DNA of 34,384 nucleotides from an uncultured Maribacter sp. (GTDB lineage Bacteria > Bacteroidota > Bacteroidia > Flavobacteriales > Flavobacteriaceae): assembly GCA_937125035.1 (NCBI GenBank), contig CAKZLG010000048.1:1-34384 (forward strand). Direction: 5' to 3'. Positions 1 through 9,070 of the stretch are shown one piece after another (position 1 is the stretch's first letter; every line of letters begins with the position of its first letter). The notes under the pieces are model-generated. The model ran no database searches, was not told the DNA's origin, and saw nothing but the letters and a program-made list of their open reading frames with translations. Position numbers and translations under genes: made by a program.

Positions 1-159
1 GAGACCAAGGAACGGGTCAAAGGAAAATATACCGTGCTGCTCTTTGGTGGCAAGGGCTTTCAACAATATGTCATTCTTACTTGGTTGGATGATGACCCTT
101 ATGCCCAAGAAATAGTAGATCGCATATTAACCACCATAGAGGTAAAAACAGAGGTGTAG
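1..159 (+). CDS. C-terminal 52 residues of an unidentified protein upstream of batA (partial)
   Basis: An open frame enters from the left edge in frame 1 and stops with TAG immediately before the batA ATG, with no intervening base. The visible tail (begins ETKERVKGKY, ends IEVKTEV) has no motif I recognise and no membrane segment. Genes for a MoxR ATPase, a DUF58 protein and a conserved hypothetical protein usually precede batA in Flavobacteriia, so this is probably the last of these. That assignment comes from context only. The zero-gap junction implies co-transcription with batA. Confidence 0.7.
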   Translation, partial: ETKERVKGKYTVLLFGGKGFQQYVILTWLDDDPYAQEIVDRILTTIEVKTEV

Positions 160-1158
160 ATGTTGGAGAACGTTTCATACGCAAACCCCAATTTTTTCTG
201 GCTGTTCTTGGCACTGCCTCTGGCCATACTATGGTATATCCTAAAGCAGAAGGAACAGAACGCCACGTTGCGCATTCCCAGTATTCAAGGCTTTACCCAT
301 AAGAGCCTCCTTCCCAACTTAAAACATGTGCTTTTCGGCCTTCGCCTCCTGGCCCTCAGCGCCATTATCATGGCGCTGGCCAGACCGCAGACGGAAGATA
401 TCTCCACACGGACCAAGACCACCAAGGGCATAGATATTGTCATTGCCATAGATGTATCCTCCAGTATGTTGGCCAGGGATCTTAAGCCCAATAGGCTGTC
501 TGCCCTTAAGGAAGTGGCGGCAGACTTTATTAAAAAACGACCCAACGACCGTATTGGCCTTGTGGTCTATGCCGGTGAGGGCTATACCAAGACCCCCATC
601 ACCACAGACAAGACCATAGTATTGAATGCGCTCAGGGAAATTACTTACGGCCAGTTGGAAGATGGCACCGCGATCGGTATGGGCCTGGCAACCTCCGTAA
701 ACCGCTTAAAGGAAAGTGAGGCCAAGAGCAAGATCATCATCCTCTTAACGGATGGGGTGAACAATTCCGGTTTCATAGAGCCCCAAACGGCAGCGGACCT
801 GGCCATAGAGTTTGGCATAAAGACCTATACCATAGGGCTGGGCACCAATGGCAACGCCCTAACGCCCATTTCCTATAACGCCGATGGTTCCTTTCGTTAT
901 GGTATGCGGCAGGTGGAAATAGACGAGGCCCTGCTCCAAGATATTGCCAAGCTTACGGGGGGCACGTATTTTAGGGCCACGGACAATGAAAGCTTGGAAG
1001 CTATTTACGACGAGATCAACAAATTGGAAAAAACAGAGATCGAGGAGTTCAAATATTACAGGTACGAGGAAAAATTCAGACCTTGGATTATCCTGGCGGG
1101 TGCCCTCTTGATTTTGGAATGGATTTTGAGAAACACCTTGTTCCGCAGTTTTGTTTAA
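160..1158 (+). CDS. batA: BatA, membrane-anchored von Willebrand factor A protein
   Basis: Inner-membrane VWA-domain protein of the Bat (Bacteroides aerotolerance) system. Family members are thought to act with a MoxR AAA+ ATPase in envelope or stress functions, but the exact role is unsettled. The 332-residue product has membrane segments near residues 11-28 and 56-75 and a third near 308-327. The VWA domain between them carries a complete metal-ion-dependent adhesion site: DVSSS at 98-102, a threonine in EDGTAIG near 170 and an aspartate in LLTDG near 198. The ATG directly follows the upstream stop, and batB begins 3 nt after its stop. Length and topology are normal for BatA. BatA and BatB are paralogues; the first VWA gene in the order is called BatA by convention. 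Confidence 0.93.
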   Translation: MLENVSYANPNFFWLFLALPLAILWYILKQKEQNATLRIPSIQGFTHKSLLPNLKHVLFGLRLLALSAIIMALARPQTEDISTRTKTTKGIDIVIAIDVSSSMLARDLKPNRLSALKEVAADFIKKRPNDRIGLVVYAGEGYTKTPITTDKTIVLNALREITYGQLEDGTAIGMGLATSVNRLKESEAKSKIIILLTDGVNNSGFIEPQTAADLAIEFGIKTYTIGLGTNGNALTPISYNADGSFRYGMRQVEIDEALLQDIAKLTGGTYFRATDNESLEAIYDEINKLEKTEIEEFKYYRYEEKFRPWIILAGALLILEWILRNTLFRSFV

Positions 1159-1161
1159 AGT

Positions 1162-2208
1162 ATGGTACAGTTAGACGATAAAACATATTTCTATCTCTTG
1201 TTCATCATCCCCGTGCTGGTGCTGCTCTATGTGGCCGTACTGTTCTGGAAACGGCGCACGCAACAAAAATTCGCGGATACCCAGCTCATGCAACGGTTGG
1301 CCCCGGACCGATCCAAATACAAGGGCACGTTAAAGCTCCTTTTTTTCATTTTGGGCATCACTATGTTGATATTGGGATTGGTCAACCCCAAAATTGGCAG
1401 CGAACTGGAAACCGTTAAGAGGGAAGGTGTGGATATTGTCTTTGCCGTGGACGTTTCCAAAAGCATGTTGGCCGAGGACATTGCCCCCAACAGGTTGGAA
1501 AAGGCGAAACGGCTGGTCTCTGAAATCATCAACCAATTGGCCAGTGACCGCATTGGCATCATTGCCTATGCTGGGCAAGCCTACCCCCAGTTGCCCATAA
1601 CCACAGATTACGGGGCGGCAAAAATGTTCCTGCAGAGCATGAATACAGATATGCTCACTTCACAAGGCACCGCCATCAATGAAGCCATAGATTTGGCCAG
1701 CACCTATTATGACGATGAGGAACAGACCAACCGGGTGCTCTTCATCATCTCAGATGGGGAAGACCACGCTGAGGGGACCACACTTTCCGCTGTAGAGGAA
1801 GCCGTGGAAAAAGGCATCCTTATCTATACCATAGGTGTGGGCCAAGCCAAAGGGGCACCCATTCCCATTAAGAGAAACGGCATTGTGGAAAGCCTAAAAA
1901 GAGATGCACAAGGGGAAGTGGTCATCACCAAGCTAAATGAGGAAGTACTGCTGGAAATTGCAGATGAAGGCAATGGTTCCTATATTGATGGTGCCAATAC
2001 GGAGACCGCTGTAGAAATCATAAAAGAAGAACTCTTGCAAATGGATAAGAAGGAGTTTGAGGCCAAACAGTTTGCAGAGTACAAAGACCAGTTCCAATGG
2101 TTTCTGGCCGGTGGCTTTTTACTGCTGTTCATGGAACTGTTTGTTTTGGACAGGAAAACGAAATGGCTGAAAAAATTAAATTTGTTCAACGAAAAACAAG
2201 TGGAATAA
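1162..2208 (+). CDS. batB: BatB, membrane-anchored von Willebrand factor A protein
   Basis: Second VWA protein of the Bat operon, 348 residues. Membrane segments lie near residues 9-28 and 57-74, and a C-terminal one near 311-330 is followed by a short basic tail. The MIDAS is intact: DVSKS at 97-101, a threonine in SQGTAINEA and an aspartate in IISDGED. The architecture is the same as BatA, consistent with tandem duplication and a hetero-oligomeric VWA complex at the inner membrane (inference). It starts 3 nt after batA, and batC starts 1 nt after its stop, so the genes are almost certainly translated from one mRNA. Confidence 0.93.
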   Translation: MVQLDDKTYFYLLFIIPVLVLLYVAVLFWKRRTQQKFADTQLMQRLAPDRSKYKGTLKLLFFILGITMLILGLVNPKIGSELETVKREGVDIVFAVDVSKSMLAEDIAPNRLEKAKRLVSEIINQLASDRIGIIAYAGQAYPQLPITTDYGAAKMFLQSMNTDMLTSQGTAINEAIDLASTYYDDEEQTNRVLFIISDGEDHAEGTTLSAVEEAVEKGILIYTIGVGQAKGAPIPIKRNGIVESLKRDAQGEVVITKLNEEVLLEIADEGNGSYIDGANTETAVEIIKEELLQMDKKEFEAKQFAEYKDQFQWFLAGGFLLLFMELFVLDRKTKWLKKLNLFNEKQVE

Positions 2209-2209
2209 A

Positions 2210-3073
2210 ATGTTACAAAGATGGTTTATCATACTCTTTTTAGGTGGTGCGCTCCTTGGTAATGCACAACAGGAAGAACTTGAGCAAATGAAAGAAGATC
2301 TAACGACCTCTAAGAATTTGACATGGGAGGGCAACCAGAATCTTTCTGAAAATAATTTCGTGGCCGCCGAGGTAGACTATAGAAAGGCCATTGCCAAAAG
2401 CCCTGAAAATGCAGCGGCGCCCTATAATCTTGGCAATGCCTACTACAACAAAGAAACTTTCAGTGAAGCCTTTGGCCGGTTCAAGGAAGCTGGTGAACGC
2501 GCCAGCTCAAAGCCAGAAAAACACAAGGCCTACCACAACATGGGCAATGTTTTTATGAAAAGGAAGGATTACGCAAAAGCCGTGGAAGCCTATAAGGAAG
2601 CCTTGCGCAACGACCCCAATGATGAGGAGACCCGCTACAATCTTGCTTTGGCCAAAGAGCTTCTAAAAAAGGATGAAGAGAACAAAGATCAGAACCAGGA
2701 TCAACAGGACGACCAAGACAAGAAAGACGACCAAGATCAAAAGGACCAGAACAACGACCAAAACAAGGACGGGGAAAACGAGGATAAGGGCGACCAAGAT
2801 CAAGATCAAAAGGAAGATGGGGACCAAGGTGATGACAAGGAGCAGGAAAAGGAGGAGAACAAGGAAGGTGACGGAGATGAAAAAAAAGAGCAGAACAAAA
2901 AGCCCCAAGAAGGTGAAGGAGAGGAACAACAACCCCCTAGGCCCAATCAATTGTCCAAACAGCAAATAGAGAACCTATTACGGGCCATGCAAAATGCTGA
3001 AAAACAGGTACAGGAAAAAATTGACGCCAAAAAGGTAAAGGGCGCCAAGGTAAAAAATGAAAAAGATTGGTAA
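2210..3073 (+). CDS. batC: BatC, exported TPR protein with a long acidic/lysine-rich low-complexity tail
   Basis: A 287-residue protein with an N-terminal signal peptide of about 19 residues ending in GNAQ, so it is probably periplasmic. Tetratricopeptide repeats follow at about residues 40-150 (PYNLGNAYYN and AYHNMGNVFM are typical TPR helix A sequences). Residues about 153-240 are almost entirely D, E, K, Q and N, with DQ/DK-type reiterations, giving a charged and probably disordered linker. A short helical segment (QIENLLRAMQNAEKQ) follows, resembling the conserved BatC end. The low-complexity stretch makes the plus strand very purine-rich here and creates long spurious ORFs in the other frames. 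Its stop codon overlaps the next gene's start (TAATG). Confidence 0.9.
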   Translation: MLQRWFIILFLGGALLGNAQQEELEQMKEDLTTSKNLTWEGNQNLSENNFVAAEVDYRKAIAKSPENAAAPYNLGNAYYNKETFSEAFGRFKEAGERASSKPEKHKAYHNMGNVFMKRKDYAKAVEAYKEALRNDPNDEETRYNLALAKELLKKDEENKDQNQDQQDDQDKKDDQDQKDQNNDQNKDGENEDKGDQDQDQKEDGDQGDDKEQEKEENKEGDGDEKKEQNKKPQEGEGEEQQPPRPNQLSKQQIENLLRAMQNAEKQVQEKIDAKKVKGAKVKNEKDW

Positions 3074-4857
3074 TGTGCAGCCTGCCCAAAAGATACGCCA
3101 TATTGCTTTTCTCGCTATTCTTAGCGGTATCCGGTATTGCCCAAGATGAGGATGCCGTTACCTTTGAGGTGCAATTGAGCAAATCCAAATTGGGCCTTAA
3201 CGAGCGGCTAAGGGTAGATTTCAGTATGAACAAGGACGGGGATAATTTCAATCCGCCGGACTTTAATGGCTTTAAGGTGCTCATGGGCCCTTCCCAGAGC
3301 ATCAGTTCCTCTTGGATCAATGGGGTTCGGAGTTATTCCAAGACCTATTCCTACACCCTGTCTCCTACAGCACAGGGCAAATTTCAAATAGGGCAGGCCT
3401 CCATTGTCATAGCGGGCAACACCTATAAATCCTTGGTCAAGGATGTTGAGGTCACCGCCGCTGTTGACAAACCCAGTGACCAAATGACCGCAGACGATGT
3501 GGCCGACGAAAACCTTCACCTAGTGGCCGAGGTATCCAAGACCAACCCTTACCTTAACGAGGCGGTGAGCGTGGTATACAAATTGTACGTAAGCCCGCAG
3601 ATCAGGGTGTCCAACTTTGTGCCCGTGGACAACCCCAAGTACAACAATTTCTGGAGCCAGGATATTAAGGTAAGTGCCCTGAGTGCGCAGAACGGCACCT
3701 ACAAGGGCAAGCCTTATCTGTATGTGGTATTGAAACGCGTAGTGCTCTATCCCCAAAAATCGGGCGCCTTGGAAATAGAGCCCTATACCATAGATGTTTC
3801 CGTGGATGTGCCCACCAACAAAAGGGATTTCTTCGGAGGCCGTGTGTATGCCCAAACCAATAAGAGGGTGTCAGCCGGTAAACGCATCATCAACGTCAAA
3901 TCCCTTCCCTTGGCCAACCAACCGGCCAATTTCAGTGGTGCCGTAGGGGAGTTTGATTTTTCCCTTACCACTTCCAAGACCAGCTTAAATGCTTCAGAAA
4001 GCCTACAGGCGGTGGTAGCGGTAAGTGGTAAGGGCAACCTAAAACTGTTTAAACTACCCGAGCCCGAAATTCCCAGTGCCCTTGAGGTATATGACCCTGA
4101 GTTCACGGAGAACGTACGCACCAACTTGGCGGGTATGCAGGGTAAGGTGAGCAACGATTACACCATAGTACCTTCCTTCAAGGGCAAATACCCCATCCCC
4201 TCCATAGATTTCAGTTATTTCAATCCAAAAACCGAACGTTATATCACCGTAAATTCAGATGAGATCGTCATTAATGTCCTGGAGGGTCCCAGCTCCGGTG
4301 CAGTGGCAGGGACCACGGCCCCAAACAGCAATAAGCAGGAGGTAATGACCACGGGCAGCCAATTCAGCTTTATTAAATTGGATCCCGGGCTAGCCCCCAA
4401 GACCATAGACCACTTTTTTGGATCCACCCGCTTTTATTTTTGGCTATTGGGCCCTCTTCTGTGCATTCCCTTGGCCATCTTATTTAGGAAAAAGAGGGCG
4501 GAAATTGCAAGTGATGTGGTAGGCAATAAAGTGAAACGGGCCAATAGACTGGCAAAAAAGTATTTATCCAAAGCAAGAAAGGAGCTAGGCAATAAGGATT
4601 TATTCTACGTAGCCCTGGAAAAGGCCCTGCACAATTACCTCAAAGCTAAACTGAAAATTGAGACCTCTGAGTTCAGCAAGGATAAAATCGCAGCTCTTTT
4701 AAGGGATAGGTCCGTTAGAGATGAGACCATAGAAGGATTTTTGAAGCTCTTGCAAAACTGTGAAGCGGCGCGGTACAGTCCGTTTTCAGAGGTTCAGATG
4801 CAACAAGATTATGATACGGCCAGCGAAACAATATCACAAATGGATAAACAGTTGTAA
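3073..4857 (+). CDS. batD: BatD, exported membrane-anchored beta-rich protein
   Basis: BatD-family protein of 594 residues with a signal peptide (KRYAILLFSLFLAVSGIAQ), a large periplasmic region predicted to be beta-sandwich-like, one membrane segment near residues 453-470 (FYFWLLGPLLCIPLAILF) and a charged cytoplasmic tail. The ORF track starts at a TTG at 3067, but the ATG at 3073 shares its A with the batC stop (TAATG). That arrangement, seen elsewhere in this window, makes 3073 the better start. BatD is thought to act as an envelope scaffold with BatA and BatB; its molecular activity is unknown. It is followed by batE with a 1-nt gap. Confidence 0.9.
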   Translation: MCSLPKRYAILLFSLFLAVSGIAQDEDAVTFEVQLSKSKLGLNERLRVDFSMNKDGDNFNPPDFNGFKVLMGPSQSISSSWINGVRSYSKTYSYTLSPTAQGKFQIGQASIVIAGNTYKSLVKDVEVTAAVDKPSDQMTADDVADENLHLVAEVSKTNPYLNEAVSVVYKLYVSPQIRVSNFVPVDNPKYNNFWSQDIKVSALSAQNGTYKGKPYLYVVLKRVVLYPQKSGALEIEPYTIDVSVDVPTNKRDFFGGRVYAQTNKRVSAGKRIINVKSLPLANQPANFSGAVGEFDFSLTTSKTSLNASESLQAVVAVSGKGNLKLFKLPEPEIPSALEVYDPEFTENVRTNLAGMQGKVSNDYTIVPSFKGKYPIPSIDFSYFNPKTERYITVNSDEIVINVLEGPSSGAVAGTTAPNSNKQEVMTTGSQFSFIKLDPGLAPKTIDHFFGSTRFYFWLLGPLLCIPLAILFRKKRAEIASDVVGNKVKRANRLAKKYLSKARKELGNKDLFYVALEKALHNYLKAKLKIETSEFSKDKIAALLRDRSVRDETIEGFLKLLQNCEAARYSPFSEVQMQQDYDTASETISQMDKQL

Positions 4858-4858
4858 T

Positions 4859-5620
4859 ATGGGCAAATTGGTTTACATTGGATGTTTTTTATTGTTCTCC
4901 CTCACGGGTCATGGCCAAAATGAGGCCCTTTTCCATAAAGCCACAGAGGCCTACAATAAAGGGGCCTATGACGAAGCCATAGCCAATTATCTAGACATAC
5001 TTGATAATGGGCAGCACTCGGCGTCCGTTTATTTTAATCTGGGAAATGCCCATTATAAGCGCAATGAAATTGCATCAAGCATCTACTATTATGAAAAAGC
5101 ACTGCTTTTGGATCCAAATGATGCGGAAATACGGAATAATTTGGGCTATGCCCAGAACATGACCTTAGATGCCATAGATCCTTTGCCGGAGACCGGTCTG
5201 GCCAAACTCTATGGTAACATCACCAATATCATGACCTTTGATCAGTGGGCCGTTTTGGCCGTGGTTTGCATCCTTGTGTTCGTGTTGTTATATATATTAT
5301 TCGCCTATGCTACCTATTCCTCGCGCAAAAGATGGGCCTTCATCACTAGCTTGATGGTGCTTTTTATGGGTGTTCTTTCCGTGATTTTCGCCTACGTGCA
5401 GTACCGCGATTTTAAAGCGGACCAACCCGCCATCATCTTTGCGGATGAGATCACCATACGATCAGAACCCAATACCAATAGTGAAGAGGTGTTTTCCTTA
5501 CATGCAGGCACCAAAGTGAACCTATTGGATGAACTCAATGACTGGCATAAGATACGTATTGCCAACGGACAGATCGGATGGGTGCCCGCGGCAGAGGTAA
5601 AAGCCATAAAAGACTTTTAA
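4859..5620 (+). CDS. batE: BatE, TPR protein with two membrane helices and a C-terminal bacterial SH3 domain
   Basis: A 253-residue protein starting MGKLVYIGCF. The ORF track extends upstream to a GTG at 4760 inside batD, but the ATG at 4859, one base after the batD stop, starts a clean signal peptide (cleavage near GHGQ) and is preferred. TPR motifs fill about residues 20-105 (VYFNLGNAHYKRNEIASSIY). Two membrane helices lie near 125-150 and 160-178, and residues about 190-250 form an SH3-like domain (EITIRSEPN, HKIRIANGQIGWVPAAEV). Bacterial SH3 domains of this type often bind peptidoglycan or peptides, so the C-terminus is probably periplasmic. It is the last gene of the Bat operon here. 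Confidence 0.9.
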   Translation: MGKLVYIGCFLLFSLTGHGQNEALFHKATEAYNKGAYDEAIANYLDILDNGQHSASVYFNLGNAHYKRNEIASSIYYYEKALLLDPNDAEIRNNLGYAQNMTLDAIDPLPETGLAKLYGNITNIMTFDQWAVLAVVCILVFVLLYILFAYATYSSRKRWAFITSLMVLFMGVLSVIFAYVQYRDFKADQPAIIFADEITIRSEPNTNSEEVFSLHAGTKVNLLDELNDWHKIRIANGQIGWVPAAEVKAIKDF

Positions 5621-5967
5621 ATTCTCGTTCTGACATTTAAAAGTAGCGTCATCCTATGGCAAGGTCGGGCTAGGGCATGTATTTTTTCCCCTGGGAATGC
5701 ACAAAACCCGGAAAAAAGGGATTTCATTGCTCAAAAAATGCATTGCTGACCCTGTAGAATATCCGCTGAACAGGGGTGGTCAACATCTAGGAGATTCCCC
5801 TGTTGCACCTTGGCGTGGTGCATTTGATGCACTGTTATCAGGTAAAGAGAATGGGAGACACTAAAAGGTCCGATTTTAAGAGCCTTGTAGGACCATGACA
5901 ATTTGAACATCCCCTATCGTTGTAATGTTAATAGTGGTATCTTTCCCTTAATTGATAGCTTTACCTT
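5621..5967 (+). other. Gene-free interval between batE and SulP-1 containing several inverted repeats
   Basis: No convincing ORF lies in these 347 bases. Several perfect short inverted repeats cluster here: CAGGGG (5771-5776) with CCCCTG (5797-5802), GCACC (5805-5809) with GGTGC (5817-5821), and GTGCAT-TTG-ATGCAC (5818-5832). The last two overlap and so are mutually exclusive. GGTCC/GGACC also occurs around 5867-5893. A weak -7-like box, TATCTTTC, lies about 30 nt before the SulP ATG. No T-run follows any hairpin, so I do not call a terminator. Confidence 0.45.
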
Positions 5968-7833
5968 ATGAAACCATTTTTCTCCCATTTTAGAGGGGAT
6001 TTTTTTGGAGGCCTCACAGCCGGTATCGTGGCCCTTCCGTTGGCGCTCGCCTTTGGGGTAAGTTCTGGCCTTGGACCCAGTGCAGGGCTGTGTGGGGCCA
6101 TATTCGTCGGTTTTTTTGCCGCCTTGTTCGGGGGCACCAATACCCAAATATCCGGCCCTACGGCACCTATGACCGCTGTGAGCATGGTGCTCATTGCCGG
6201 GATGGTCTCTATGAACGATGGCGATGTGGAAAAAGCACTACCGGGCATACTCAGTGTTTTTATATTGGCAGGTCTCTTCCAAGTAGGTTTGGGACTATTG
6301 GGGCTTGGAAAGTACATTAGGTACATTCCCTATCCTGTGGTTTCCGGTTTTATGACCGCTATAGGCCTTATCATCATCATAACCCAAATGCTGCCCGCTC
6401 TGGGCTACTACCCAGAACAAAATATGTCCTATGTGGATACCTACAGACCAAAGGCCAAGGAATTGCTGTCGCAGCACCTTTTGGAGAAAAAGGCAGACGA
6501 GGGCTTATTGATCTCAGAGCATCTTGAGGAGACCTTAAGGGAACTTCATACCCTATCCGAAAACGATGTTTTGCAACAAGCGCAACAACTGGCAAGTGCT
6601 TCCACCTCTGGGGTCATAGGGGCTTTAAAGGCGCTTCCCGAGGCTTTTAAGAACATCAATGTAATGGAGTTGGCCCTATCCTTGGCCACCATTCTCATTA
6701 TCTTCGGCTTCAGGAAGATCACCAAGACCGTCCCCAGTACCCTAGTGGGCCTGTTGCTCGTATCCGCCACTGCCCATGGCTTTGGCCTTGAATATAGGAC
6801 CATAGCCCAAATACCAGAGGGCCTTCCGTTGCCTAAATTGGAGATATTCACCCAGTTCAACATGGCTGCCATGACCCCTTACATTTTCACCGCACTGACC
6901 TTAGCCTTACTGGGCGCCATAGACTCCCTCTTGACCTCAGTAGTGGCAGATAATATGACCAAGACCAAGCACAACCCAAATAAAGAGCTCTTGGGCCAAG
7001 GGATAGGAAATGTAATGTCTGCCCTATTTGCGGGCCTTCCTGGGGCAGGGGCCACTATACGCACAGTGGTGAACATCAACTCTGGCGGAAGGACTAGATT
7101 AAGCGGTATGATTGCCGGTGTGCTTTTGCTGTTGATATTGCTCACCTTAGGACCGGTAGCCTCAAAAATCCCAGCGGCGGTACTGGCCGGTATCCTGATT
7201 ACTGTAGGTATTGGAGTAATGGATTACAAAGGTCTCCGGGCCATTCCCAGTCTGCCCAAGGATATCCGATGGGGTCCCTTACGGGCCAGCTCAGAAGTCA
7301 TTATCATGCTCACCGTGGTGATTCTTTCCACCTTTTGGGACTTGATCTATGCCGTAGGAATCGGCCTGGTCATAGCCTCCCTGATGTTCATGAAAAAAAT
7401 GGGCGATCTTACCGCTGAAGGTTTCAAACTATCCCCTTTGAACCAAGAAAATCATGGACCACATGAGAACCATTTACCAAAGACCCTGCAAGCAGAGGTA
7501 TTCGTTAAGCATTTAAAGGGGCCATTATTCTTTGGCTCCACCAGTGAGTTTCAAAAAATGGCGGCCCAAATCCCCCCTACGGCCCATACGATCATTATTG
7601 AATGTGGTCTTATGGATTATATGGACCAGTCTGGGCTATATGCTTTAGAGGATGTGCTGATCGAACTGAGAAGGGCCCAGACCAACGTACTGTTTGTGGA
7701 TCTGTTGAAACAGCCCCGTTACATGATGGAAAGAGTGGATATGATCCCAGACCTTATTCCTGAAGCACATGTTTTTGCAACCTTTGGAACCTGTATGAAA
7801 TGGGTGGAGGCAAATACAAAGGACACTGTCTAA
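5968..7833 (+). CDS. SulP-family anion transporter with C-terminal STAS domain (SulP-1)
   Basis: A 621-residue inner-membrane transporter of the SulP/SLC26 family (sulfate, bicarbonate or dicarboxylate uptake). The family hallmarks are clear: DFFGGLTAGIVALPLALAFG at the start, NTQISGPTAPM, a second-half repeat around GLPGAGATIRTVVNINSGGRTRLSG, and a STAS domain at about residues 505-615 (EVFVKHLKGPLFFGST, YMDQSGLYAL). It is 69 residues longer than the paralogue at 9793. The excess is largely a hydrophilic, Leu/Glu-rich segment (about residues 160-215, KELLSQHLLEKKADEG region) between membrane helices. Substrate cannot be read from sequence. A carbonic anhydrase nearby suggests bicarbonate, but sulfate remains possible. 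It is separated from the anhydrase by pheS. Confidence 0.92.
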   Translation: MKPFFSHFRGDFFGGLTAGIVALPLALAFGVSSGLGPSAGLCGAIFVGFFAALFGGTNTQISGPTAPMTAVSMVLIAGMVSMNDGDVEKALPGILSVFILAGLFQVGLGLLGLGKYIRYIPYPVVSGFMTAIGLIIIITQMLPALGYYPEQNMSYVDTYRPKAKELLSQHLLEKKADEGLLISEHLEETLRELHTLSENDVLQQAQQLASASTSGVIGALKALPEAFKNINVMELALSLATILIIFGFRKITKTVPSTLVGLLLVSATAHGFGLEYRTIAQIPEGLPLPKLEIFTQFNMAAMTPYIFTALTLALLGAIDSLLTSVVADNMTKTKHNPNKELLGQGIGNVMSALFAGLPGAGATIRTVVNINSGGRTRLSGMIAGVLLLLILLTLGPVASKIPAAVLAGILITVGIGVMDYKGLRAIPSLPKDIRWGPLRASSEVIIMLTVVILSTFWDLIYAVGIGLVIASLMFMKKMGDLTAEGFKLSPLNQENHGPHENHLPKTLQAEVFVKHLKGPLFFGSTSEFQKMAAQIPPTAHTIIIECGLMDYMDQSGLYALEDVLIELRRAQTNVLFVDLLKQPRYMMERVDMIPDLIPEAHVFATFGTCMKWVEANTKDTV

Positions 7834-7920
7834 AAGCAAGGAATCTGCCCAAATTACCATAAACATGGAGGGCCTCATCTTGAAATATCTTAAATTTGCC
7901 GCTCATTAGCACCTTCACCA

Positions 7921-8940
7921 ATGATTGAAACAATAAAGGACCATATAAGGGAAGTACAAGGATTTACAGCAGATTCCGCAGATGCCGTGGAACACTTCAG
8001 AATTAAATACTTGGGTAAAAAAGGGGTGTTGAACGACTTCTTTTCGGCCTTTAAGGATGTGCCCAATGAAGAAAAAAAGGAGTATGGCAAGGTCTTGAAC
8101 CAATTGAAGCAATCCGCATCGGAAAAGGTGAAGGAACTCAGCGCCAAATTGGATGAACCCAAGGACCAAAATGGGCATTACGGTGATATCACCAGACCCG
8201 GGGAACCCATCTTGTTAGGGGCCCGTCATCCGATATCCATTGTAAAGAACAAGATCATTGACATTTTCTCAAGAATTGGCTTTAATGTGTCCGAAGGCCC
8301 AGAGATCGAAGATGATTGGCACAACTTTACCGCATTGAACCTACCGGAATACCATCCGGCCAGAGACATGCAGGACACCTTCTTTGTGCAGACCGATCCA
8401 GATGTGCTCTTGCGGACCCATACCTCATCGGTACAAGTTCGTTACATGGAGAACAATAAGCCGCCCATAAGAACCATATCGCCGGGCCGGGTGTACCGCA
8501 ACGAGGCCATTTCTGCCCGCTCGCACTGTTTTTTCCACCAAGTGGAGGGGCTTTACGTGGATAAGAACGTTTCCTTTTCCGATCTAAAGCAGACCTTGCA
8601 GTACTTTACGTCTGAAATGTTCGGAAAATCCAAGATACGGTTACGCCCCTCCTATTTCCCCTTTACGGAACCCAGTGCGGAGGTTGACGTATATTGGGGC
8701 TTGGAGACCGAAACCGATTATAAGATGACCAAAGGAACGGGCTGGCTGGAAATCATGGGCTGTGGTATGGTGGACCCTAATGTGTTGAAAAACTGCGGTA
8801 TAGACCCTGAGACGTACTCGGGCTTTGCATTTGGTATGGGCATTGACCGTATCACCCTCCTCCTACATCAAATTTCAGATATCCGCCTGCTCAGCGAAAA
8901 CGATGTGCGTTTCTTGGAACAGTTCAAAAGCGCTCTATAA
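7921..8940 (+). CDS. pheS: Phenylalanine--tRNA ligase alpha subunit
   Basis: Class II aminoacyl-tRNA synthetase subunit that, with PheT, charges tRNA-Phe in the cytoplasm. The 339-residue length is standard. Residues 1-85 form the N-terminal coiled-coil arm ([20 protein letters not shown]). The catalytic core has [12 protein letters not shown], motif 2 ([22 protein letters not shown]) and motif 3 ([19 protein letters not shown]). pheT is not in the window, as is common in Bacteroidota. The ATG lies 87 nt after SulP-1, so the gene may be read from that transcript or its own promoter. Its position between two transporter genes is probably neutral context. Confidence 0.96.
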   Translation: MIETIKDHIREVQGFTADSADAVEHFRIKYLGKKGVLNDFFSAFKDVPNEEKKEYGKVLNQLKQSASEKVKELSAKLDEPKDQNGHYGDITRPGEPILLGARHPISIVKNKIIDIFSRIGFNVSEGPEIEDDWHNFTALNLPEYHPARDMQDTFFVQTDPDVLLRTHTSSVQVRYMENNKPPIRTISPGRVYRNEAISARSHCFFHQVEGLYVDKNVSFSDLKQTLQYFTSEMFGKSKIRLRPSYFPFTEPSAEVDVYWGLETETDYKMTKGTGWLEIMGCGMVDPNVLKNCGIDPETYSGFAFGMGIDRITLLLHQISDIRLLSENDVRFLEQFKSAL

Positions 8941-9014
8941 GAATATAATAGCATTACTTTCATATTCGATAGTTAAACTTTAAGATAAATATAACATACT
9001 TTTAATTTAGCCAT

Positions 9015-9045
9015 TTTGATTATCAATTTGTAGTGTTTAAATTAG
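9015..9045 (+). promoter_or_regulatory. Putative Bacteroidota-type promoter of the carbonic anhydrase gene
   Basis: TTTG at 9015-9018, a 19-nt spacer, then TAAATTAG at 9038-9045 (7 of 8 against TAnnTTTG). The predicted start of transcription near 9051 leaves a leader of about 20 nt before the ATG at 9071. This is a consensus match only. Confidence 0.45.
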
Positions 9046-9070
9046 GACCTTCTTAACAAACACTATCATT

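Noticed and set aside
2663-2969. Long ORFs at 2663-2965 (-) and 2673-2969 (+) inside batC
   Set aside because: They are by-products of the repetitive GAC/AAG/CAA codons of the acidic linker; their translations are low-complexity Leu/Val or Arg/Thr runs.
3067-3072. TTG start of batD given in the ORF track
   Set aside because: The ATG at 3073 overlaps the batC stop in the TAATG arrangement seen at other gene junctions and begins the signal peptide more naturally.
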